Shown piece by piece: positions 6,555 through 12,016 of a stretch of DNA of 12,016 nt; within the stretch, counting starts at the first letter, position 1, and every line of letters starts with the position of its first letter. The notes beneath the pieces were generated by a model, which had not been told where the DNA came from, ran no database searches, and saw only the letters and a program-made list of their open reading frames with translations. The translations under genes and the position numbers were made by a program. The DNA is from Brevinema_A sp051649605 (GTDB taxonomy: Bacteria > Spirochaetota > Brevinematia > Brevinematales > Brevinemataceae), in contig JBOFHK010000033.1 of the NCBI GenBank assembly GCA_051649605.1, positions 1-12,016 of the forward strand. Direction: 5' to 3'.

Positions 6555-7196
6555 AGTCAGTAAATCCAAAGGATTATCGATACAAATATCCGCTCCCACT
6601 TTTTTTAACTCTTCAACGTTTCTAAAACCCCAAGTAACAGCAATAGGCTGAATACCTGCAGCGAGAGCCGTTTTAATATCTGTTTCTCCATCACCTATAA
6701 AGGCTGTATTAAGAGGATTAAGATGAAATTCTTTGATGATTTGTAATGTTGATTGGGGATTTGGTTTTAGAGGTACGGAAGGTTTCCCCCCTGCAATAGC
6801 AATAAAATCCCATTTAGGCATTAAAAAATTGACCATCTCTTGGAGAAAAGCTTCTGGTTTGTTGGAGATGATTGCTATGGGGATGTTTTTTATCATTAAT
6901 TGATCCAGTAAGAAAGGAATGTTAGGATATAAAGCAGTGTTTTTTTTCCAAGCTGTACTATAATGCTGAGCCATTAATTCTAATGAGCGGACAATGATTT
7001 TTTTATTTGTTTGATATTTTGTTGGTAACGAAGAAATAACTAAGTTATCAATACCATAACCTATCCTCTGACGGATTTCTTCTAAATTTAATAGTTCAAA
7101 ATTTTGCTGTGCTAGAGCAAAGTTAACAGAGTCTGCCAGATCTTGGATGGAATCTACTAGTGTGCCGTCTAAATCAAAAATTACCGATTTAATCAT
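6546..7196 (-). CDS. gph: Phosphoglycolate phosphatase-type HAD hydrolase
   Basis: 216 residues. HAD motifs are complete: FDLDGTLVDS with nucleophile Asp8 and acid/base Asp10, IISN with Ser111, KPNP with Lys144, and FIGDGETDI with Asp169 and Asp173. The helical cap between motifs I and II fits the Gph/PGP subgroup, which removes 2-phosphoglycolate formed in DNA repair. Related HAD enzymes such as pyrophosphatase PpaX or a sugar phosphatase cannot be excluded. AAGGA overlaps the stop of the upstream TPR gene, 9 nt before this ATG, and the intergenic gap is 12 nt. It is therefore the last gene of a three-gene leftward operon. The stop is inside the acpS 3' end. Confidence 0.85.
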   Translation of the reverse strand: MIKSVIFDLDGTLVDSIQDLADSVNFALAQQNFELLNLEEIRQRIGYGIDNLVISSLPTKYQTNKKIIVRSLELMAQHYSTAWKKNTALYPNIPFLLDQLMIKNIPIAIISNKPEAFLQEMVNFLMPKWDFIAIAGGKPSVPLKPNPQSTLQIIKEFHLNPLNTAFIGDGETDIKTALAAGIQPIAVTWGFRNVEELKKVGADICIDNPLDLLTLL

Positions 7197-7208
7197 ATCA
7201 AAATGTCC

Positions 7209-8867
7209 TTAATATTGTTGGTGTATCTGCCGTAATGCTGGATGGTTAGGAGTGAATTGTTTACTTTCGGTAATTAGTGGTAAAGCCGCTTTTTGTTTGT
7301 TATTTTTTAAGAAATTTGTAATTTCCTGTTCGTACAGAATCCCGAGATTATTAATAACATTTTTATCTTTTTTAAATGATAAGGCTTGTTTATAAAATTC
7401 GATTGCTTTTATAAAATTTTTTGTATCAATAAAATGTTGTGCGGAATTCACAGAATATGCAAATCCATTTTGAAGGATAAGATAATGATTACCTAATTTT
7501 TCTTTAGCTGTTATCATCGTTTGAACAGAATTTTCGAATTGCTTATTGTCATAGTTACTTTTGGCCAATCCAGAATAATAACAAGCTAAAGATTCATCGG
7601 TAAGTTTTTTGGGGAAAGTATCTAAAATGGCAAGGATTTTAGGATTAGCCTCTAATCTTTTGCTATTCTTCAGATCGTTGAGAACAAGACCGTGTGTGTA
7701 TTCTTGAATCAAGCTTTGGGCGTCTTTATCTTTGGAATTATATTCCCAAAATCCTTTAATAAAATAATTGGCTTCATCAAAATTTTGATTGGTTCGTATA
7801 TGGTGGAGAGACATTCGGACAAAATAGCTTTTTTGAAGTTTTTGGAAACCATCTGTTGTGAGGTAAGGTTGGGAAGCTTGTATCAGATGTGCTAAATCTT
7901 CTTTTGAAGCTTTGGAAATGATCATTTGTTCAAGGACGCGGTCAACCCCTTTAAGGTAGTTGTCTTTAAGCATATTATATTTAGGAAATCTCTGAATACC
8001 TTCTTCTAAAATGGATAAAGTTTTAAGATATTCTTGGAGAGAAGCTTTATTTTGGGTATAAATATAGTAAGAGTAATTGAGATACCCTGCGATGAGATTT
8101 TGGTGTTCACTTGAGGCGTTTGCTAAAAATACCTGGGCTTTGATCATATTTTGAAAAGCCTGATCGTATTGTTTTTTTTGAGCATCAAAATAGGAACGGT
8201 TAGAGTAAAGAAGACCGAGTGTTTCATTCCAATTAATCAACACCTTTTTTTGGTTACTCTTATAATTAAAGCCTGTCAATCGGTTGAACCGATCTTGTAC
8301 CGATCGATCTAAAGAAATTGCTAATCCATCTCTCATCGTGTTTTCGATCTCGATTTTTTTACCATCTAAGGTTGCTGATGTGTAGACATGAGTTGGAAGA
8401 ATAATAGATTCTACTTGAATTCCAAACGCTTTTAACATAATCATCATCAAAATTGTTGCAGATAAGCAATTGAAATGACCTGTTTCAAAAACTTCTTTTA
8501 AGGTTGTTGAGGATAGTTTGTAGGCACTATATACATGATCATGGAGATAATAGCCAATTTGCTGAGCAATTTGTGTTTCTGTGGTGTTTGCAGGGAGAGA
8601 TTCTTGAATATCTTTTTTCCAGCGTTCGATCTCTGATTGATAAAAAGAATAATTTTGCGGTTCTACACCACTGGCGATCAAGGCTGATAAAATATCTTCT
8701 GTATTTTCATAGTGTTTCAAAAAATTTTCTTCATATTGATGTGTGGGAATAATAAATTGGGAATAAAAACTATGGGTAAAAGTAGTACTAAGCACGGAAT
8801 ATAAGAGTCCGAGGGCGATAAGTTTTATAGAATTAATTTTGTTCTTCTGTGTATAGGGGGATAACAT
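7209..8867 (-). CDS. Exported or membrane-anchored transglutaminase-like / TPR protein
   Basis: 552 residues from ATG 8867, which has AGGAG 7 nt upstream. An earlier in-frame ATG at 8888 has no ribosome site. Residues 11-33 form a positively charged then hydrophobic segment (signal peptide or anchor). Residues about 100-185 resemble a transglutaminase-like cysteine fold: GHFNCLSATILM with Cys134, ILPTHVYT with His160, and KKIEIENT where Glu175 stands in place of the usual Asp. The rest (about 210-552) is helical with TPR-like spacing, for example LGLLYSNRSYFDAQKKQYDQA and INNLGILYEQEI. Peptidase activity is unproven; the domain may only bind. It overlaps the upstream membrane-protein gene by 35 nt, so the two are probably translationally coupled. 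Confidence 0.7.
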   Translation of the reverse strand: MLSPYTQKNKINSIKLIALGLLYSVLSTTFTHSFYSQFIIPTHQYEENFLKHYENTEDILSALIASGVEPQNYSFYQSEIERWKKDIQESLPANTTETQIAQQIGYYLHDHVYSAYKLSSTTLKEVFETGHFNCLSATILMMIMLKAFGIQVESIILPTHVYTSATLDGKKIEIENTMRDGLAISLDRSVQDRFNRLTGFNYKSNQKKVLINWNETLGLLYSNRSYFDAQKKQYDQAFQNMIKAQVFLANASSEHQNLIAGYLNYSYYIYTQNKASLQEYLKTLSILEEGIQRFPKYNMLKDNYLKGVDRVLEQMIISKASKEDLAHLIQASQPYLTTDGFQKLQKSYFVRMSLHHIRTNQNFDEANYFIKGFWEYNSKDKDAQSLIQEYTHGLVLNDLKNSKRLEANPKILAILDTFPKKLTDESLACYYSGLAKSNYDNKQFENSVQTMITAKEKLGNHYLILQNGFAYSVNSAQHFIDTKNFIKAIEFYKQALSFKKDKNVINNLGILYEQEITNFLKNNKQKAALPLITESKQFTPNHPALRQIHQQY

Positions 8868-9366
8868 GGTCTTGCTCCTGTTGTTCATGGATTTCTAGTG
8901 GAATAATACGGTTTTGATGCTCGTCGCTTAAATTTTGGGATAAATTATGAGCGGTGTTTGTTTTATTTTTTTTTGTGATAAGGACATCAACACTTATAAT
9001 AAATGCTAATAATACAATACTAATAAAGGTTGTTTCAGGAAATATTAATCCAATTAATGAGAGCAGTATTCCTATAAAAATAGTAATGTGTAGTTTTGGA
9101 TTACTCACATAAAGCGTTAGATATTGATATAAAATAAATATATTCAGAATAAGTTGATAGCTTATCGGTTTTTGAGTGATGATTGTTAACGTCGAAAAAC
9201 TCCAAAATAAGAAATCACAAAAGGGAAAATAGTTTTTATAAGAAAATAAACTACTTAAGAAAAATAAAGTCATTCCTAAAAAAGAATAAGGGAAATATAG
9301 GATATCACTATAAATAGTAATAGGAGAAAGCACCAATAGGAGTGCGAGGATTTTATAAAGTACCAA
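8833..9366 (-). CDS. Hypothetical polytopic membrane protein
   Basis: 177 residues, starting at TTG 9366 with AGGAGG 6 nt upstream. About six hydrophobic segments are visible (near 4-20, 25-42, 50-64, 70-87, 93-109 and 112-131). A hydrophilic tail (132-177) follows, with two similar units, IIPLEIHEQQ and VIPLYTEEQ. I do not recognise a family. Its last 11 codons overlap the start of the transglutaminase-like/TPR gene in another frame, and gph follows, so it heads a three-gene operon. A partnership with the exported TPR protein at the membrane is a reasonable guess from this coupling, nothing more. Confidence 0.75.
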   Translation of the reverse strand: MVLYKILALLLVLSPITIYSDILYFPYSFLGMTLFFLSSLFSYKNYFPFCDFLFWSFSTLTIITQKPISYQLILNIFILYQYLTLYVSNPKLHITIFIGILLSLIGLIFPETTFISIVLLAFIISVDVLITKKNKTNTAHNLSQNLSDEHQNRIIPLEIHEQQEQDHVIPLYTEEQN

Positions 9367-9372
9367 GATACA

Positions 9373-9378
9373 CCTCCT
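9373..9378 (-). promoter_or_regulatory. Shine-Dalgarno that decides a TTG start
   Basis: AGGAGG on the minus strand, 6 nt before TTG at 9366. No ATG in that frame is better placed, so the membrane-protein gene is read as starting at TTG. Confidence 0.75.
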
Positions 9379-9484
9379 ATAATATAGTTCTTTTTACTTA
9401 TAATATAGCATATTTTTCTATGATAATCTACACTTGAATCAAATATTTCATTGTTTATTTGAGAAGAAATATAAGAACGTTTTT

Positions 9485-9513
9485 TCGATATTTTTATAGA
9501 AAAATAGTATAAT
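9485..9513 (+). promoter_or_regulatory. Promoter of thyX-rarA
   Basis: TCGATA (9485-9490, four of six consensus bases), a 17-nt spacer and a perfect TATAAT (9508-9513) lie 42 nt before the GTG start of thyX. Confidence 0.6.
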
Positions 9514-9555
9514 AATCTATGTTAAATAGATAAAAAATATCAAAAGGAGTTTTCA

Positions 9556-10200
9556 GTGAATATTGAGTTAATCTATATTTCACCTGATCCCGAAGGGACA
9601 TGTGAATACGGAGCAAGGATTTGTTATGATTCTCATATTAAGATGACAGAAACAAGTAGAGAATCTTTTTTACCAACACTTTTAAAATCTGGTCATAGTT
9701 CCGTGTTTGAGCATAGTTCTGCTAGTTTTAGAATCGATGAGATTAGTCGTACTACTTCTCATCAATTAGTGCGTCATCGGATGAGTTCTTTTTCCCAGCG
9801 GTCTCAGCGTTATGTTAATGAAGGAGATTTCGAGTTTGTCACTCCTCCTACTATTCAAGCTAATACAGAAGCGGATGCCGTTTACCAAGAAACAATGCAG
9901 ATACTCAATCAACAATACCTTAAATTAATTGAACTAGGGATCAAAAAAGAAGATGCCCGCTTTATTCTACCTAATGCGACGGCAACAATATTAGTAATGA
10001 CTGCCAACTTCAGAGAATGGTTGCATATTATTGATGTGCGAGTTTCTAAAAAAGCTCAGTGGGAAATTAGAGAGTTGATGATTCTTATTTGGAAAGAGTT
10101 ATATCGACATGCCCCTAATGTTTTTGCAATGTCTTATTTTGCTACTTGGAGTAAAGACGCTCTCTATAAACAGGCGATTTTTGATGAGCATATCCAGTAG
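9556..10200 (+). CDS. thyX: Flavin-dependent thymidylate synthase
   Basis: 214 residues, GTG start with AAAGGAG 6 nt upstream. ThyX makes dTMP from dUMP using FAD, NADPH and methylene-tetrahydrofolate. The signature RHRMSSFSQRS (73-83) matches the ThyX motif RHR-x7-S, followed by RY. ARFILPN (134-140), NFREW (151-155) and VSKKAQWEIREL (163-174) also fit the family's substrate- and flavin-binding regions. The length is typical. Whether the organism also has ThyA cannot be seen. The TAG stop abuts the ATG of rarA in the same frame, so the two are almost certainly cotranscribed. Confidence 0.95.
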   Translation: MNIELIYISPDPEGTCEYGARICYDSHIKMTETSRESFLPTLLKSGHSSVFEHSSASFRIDEISRTTSHQLVRHRMSSFSQRSQRYVNEGDFEFVTPPTIQANTEADAVYQETMQILNQQYLKLIELGIKKEDARFILPNATATILVMTANFREWLHIIDVRVSKKAQWEIRELMILIWKELYRHAPNVFAMSYFATWSKDALYKQAIFDEHIQ

Positions 10201-11463
10201 ATGAGCCTTTTTGACAATCAAAATTATATTCCTCTGGCTCGATGTTGTGCTCCTAAAAATTTTGATCAATATGAAGGGCAAGAACATTTGATCGGTGAGC
10301 ACAAAGCAATTTCTATGATGGTTGCCAAAAAAATGGTACAATCAATGGTGTTTTATGGCCCTCCTGCCTCGGGTAAAACTGGCTTGGCTCGAATTATTGC
10401 CGATCACATTCATGCCGAATTTATTTCGGTTAATGCTCTCAGTCTTAATAATGATGATATTCGTGCTGTCCTTCAACAAGCTGAACATCATCAGGGTCAG
10501 AGTATGGTATTGTTTATCGATGAAATTCATCGCTTAACCAGACCTAAACAGGATGTGTTTTTAGATGCTATAGAATCAGGTAAGATTGTTTTAATTGGAG
10601 CAACAACAGAAAATCCTTATTTTGCTCTTCAACCTGCCCTTCGTTCTCGGATTTTGATTTTTGAATTTTTTGCTCTTTCTCATGCTCATCTTAAAAAAAT
10701 TCTTTATAGAGCTTTGGCGGAAGATTCATTTCTACAACAATTATCGGTCAGTATAGAAACTGATGCAGAAGAATTTTTAATCATGCATGCTAATGATCCT
10801 CGTAATATGCTCACCGTTTTGGAAACAATTGTTCTTACAAAAAATATTGGTGATTATCGTATCACCAAAAATGATACTATTTCCGTAATCCAAAAATCAG
10901 AAACTTTCTATGATCATAAAAATGCTCATTACGATGTAATTTCAGCCTTTATTAAAAGTATTCGAGGGAGCGATCCTGATGCAGCTTTATATTACTTAGC
11001 ATTGATGATCGAATCAGGGGAAGATCCCAGGTTTATTTTTAGACGTTTATTGATTTCTGCCGTGGAAGATGTAGGATTGGCCTATCCAGAAGCGATTTCT
11101 ATTGTTCATGCCTGTGCGGAATCTTTTGAAAAGGTCGGATTTCCTGAAGGGACATTGTTTTTGTCTCACGCGGTGCTGCTATTGGCAGGAGTTCCTAAAA
11201 GCAACTCTGTTTTGGCGATTCATCAAGCACAACAATATATCAAATCTGGTAATGTCCACCCTGTACCAGAATCTCTTAGAGATTCGCATTATCGTGGTGC
11301 AAAAGAGTCTGTGAAAGAATATCTTTACCCCCATGATTTTCCTGAGCATTTTGTAGAACAACAATATCTATCTGAGTGTGTTTCTTTTTATCAAGCGCAT
11401 GGTATGGGTTTTGAAAAAAAGATTAAAGAACGCTTATCCACACTTTGGAAAAGACGTTATTAG
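10201..11463 (+). CDS. rarA: Replication-associated recombination protein A (AAA+ ATPase)
   Basis: 420 residues, typical of RarA/MgsA, which acts at stalled replication forks and binds SSB and DNA ends. The N-terminus MSLFDNQ and PLAR fits the family. Walker A is GPPASGKT (53-60), a variant of GPPGTGKT. Walker B is LFIDEIHR (104-111). Sensor 1 is GATTENPYF (133-141), with the arginine finger near Ser149-Arg150. The C-terminal tetramerisation region includes SIRGSDPDAALYYLA and EDPRFIFRRL. The ATG directly follows the thyX TAG and no good ribosome site is evident, so translation probably relies on coupling to thyX. Confidence 0.94.
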   Translation: MSLFDNQNYIPLARCCAPKNFDQYEGQEHLIGEHKAISMMVAKKMVQSMVFYGPPASGKTGLARIIADHIHAEFISVNALSLNNDDIRAVLQQAEHHQGQSMVLFIDEIHRLTRPKQDVFLDAIESGKIVLIGATTENPYFALQPALRSRILIFEFFALSHAHLKKILYRALAEDSFLQQLSVSIETDAEEFLIMHANDPRNMLTVLETIVLTKNIGDYRITKNDTISVIQKSETFYDHKNAHYDVISAFIKSIRGSDPDAALYYLALMIESGEDPRFIFRRLLISAVEDVGLAYPEAISIVHACAESFEKVGFPEGTLFLSHAVLLLAGVPKSNSVLAIHQAQQYIKSGNVHPVPESLRDSHYRGAKESVKEYLYPHDFPEHFVEQQYLSECVSFYQAHGMGFEKKIKERLSTLWKRRY

Positions 11464-11535
11464 TGGTATAGAGCTTAATTTTTTTTTATTTTATCCGATA
11501 TTATGAGTGAAGATAATTTTATTAGGGATAAGAGC

Positions 11536-11817
11536 ATGAAAGTCGTTAAGTATCTTTTTTTGGTATTTTTTTTGATCAGCTGTAGTCCTTCACCAACAGA
11601 AATATGGCTTGAAGAATATGGTATATTACTACAACGAGGGGTGGAATCTTTTGTGATTGACCCTTATTCGGAAGAAATTCGTCAAATACAATATCAGATT
11701 GCAGAAAAAGAAGCAGAAGTAGATGGTTTATTGAGAAATGCTTCGATGCAAGAACAAATGAGTTTTTTATCAAAATATTATGATATGAGGGTTAATTTTT
11801 ATTATTCTGTTCAATAA
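11536..11817 (+). CDS. Small lipoprotein, unknown function
   Basis: 93 residues from ATG 11536, starting MKVVKYLFLVFFLISC with the lipobox Cys at 16. An in-frame ATG at 11503 would add eleven polar residues before the signal and has no ribosome site, so it is rejected. AGGG lies 9 nt upstream of 11536. The mature part is acidic and glutamine-rich, probably helical (SEEIRQIQYQIAEKEAEVDG), and ends in an aromatic stretch (YYDMRVNFYYS). I do not recognise a family. It lies 72 nt after rarA with no terminator between, so it is probably the last gene of the thyX-rarA unit. Confidence 0.75.
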   Translation: MKVVKYLFLVFFLISCSPSPTEIWLEEYGILLQRGVESFVIDPYSEEIRQIQYQIAEKEAEVDGLLRNASMQEQMSFLSKYYDMRVNFYYSVQ

Positions 11818-11842
11818 TTTATTCGTTATTTTATAAACATTT

Positions 11843-11875
11843 AAAACACTTTCCAAAATGGAAGGTGTTTTTTTT
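11843..11875 (+). terminator. Strong terminator after the thyX-rarA-lipoprotein unit
   Basis: A 12-bp stem (11843-11854 with 11860-11871, one G-T wobble) has a 5-nt AAAAT loop and a T tract running to 11875. It lies 25 nt after the stop codon at 11817. Confidence 0.88.
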
Positions 11876-11905
11876 GAAAAATTTCGAATCTAAGAATCAT
11901 TAACT

Positions 11906-11921
11906 ATACTTATATAAGTAT
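11906..11921. repeat. 16-bp perfect palindrome upstream of the last gene
   Basis: ATACTTATATAAGTAT is its own reverse complement, 65 nt before the ATG at 11987. It may be an operator, or chance in AT-rich DNA. No convincing -35/-10 pair was identified around it. Confidence 0.4.
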
Positions 11922-11986
11922 CAAGTAATGATAAAAAATATATATAAAATATATAAAAAAATTATAGTACAAAAAGGAGTACGAAG

Positions 11987-12016
11987 ATGAAAAAAATGAT
12001 GATATTAGCAGTATTG
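11987..12016 (+). CDS. Start of a gene with a signal-peptide-like N-terminus, cut by the right edge
   Basis: The ten visible codons read MKKMMILAVL after AAGGAG (11974-11979) at 7 nt spacing. A basic start followed by a hydrophobic run suggests an exported protein or lipoprotein. Nothing more can be said from 30 bases. Confidence 0.7.
   Translation, partial: MKKMMILAVL

Noticed and set aside
11503..11535. ATG at 11503 as start of the small lipoprotein
   Set aside because: It has no ribosome site and puts acidic residues ahead of a signal peptide that is complete from 11536.
1..12016. Insertion sequence, CRISPR array, tRNA or rRNA
   Set aside because: No transposase, repeat-spacer pattern, tRNA cloverleaf or rRNA-like sequence was seen on either strand.

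Overview
The window is AT-rich bacterial DNA (roughly one third G+C by eye, not computed). It carries eleven complete protein genes, one gene cut by each window edge (the left one also holds a premature stop), one probable structured RNA, and several clear promoters and terminators. Three lipoproteins with loose lipoboxes, a ThyX-type thymidylate synthase and a TPR protein with a transglutaminase-like domain would fit a low-GC spirochaete (Brevinematales-like). That placement is inference and not firm.

Left part, minus strand (1-3847). A lipoprotein gene (503 to beyond base 1) has perfect start signals but an in-frame TGA at codon 15, inside its signal peptide. A 126-nt gap and a strong terminator separate it from a rod-shaped RNA (about 854-629, minus). 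That RNA has a near-consensus promoter (TTGATA-17-TATAAT) and a 6S-like fold. Next come an arylsulfotransferase-like lipoprotein (2751-1102) with its own terminator, and two tandem paralogous ferritin-like proteins (3284-2835 and 3847-3386). The inner ferritin-like gene has a TTGACT-17-TATAAT promoter whose -10 lies in a 42-bp perfect inverted repeat, probably an operator.

Middle (4019-9366). glgB and acpS run rightward from a TTGACA promoter. They meet, with a 9-nt tail-to-tail overlap, a leftward three-gene operon: a six-helix membrane protein, a transglutaminase-like/TPR exported protein, and gph. The first two of these overlap by 35 nt and the last two are 12 nt apart.

Right part (9556-12016). 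thyX (GTG start) and rarA abut exactly and in the same frame (TAG then ATG). A small lipoprotein follows, ending in a strong terminator. A new gene with a signal-peptide-like start begins at 11987 and leaves the window.

Functionally the genes are a mix: glycogen branching, carrier-protein activation, phosphoglycolate clean-up, dTMP synthesis, replication-fork maintenance, iron/oxidative-type ferritin-like proteins and envelope lipoproteins. No mobile element, CRISPR array, tRNA or rRNA was seen. The points most worth a second look are the in-frame TGA (with no TGA stop among the eleven complete genes), the 6S-like RNA, and the ferritin-like pair with its palindromic promoter.
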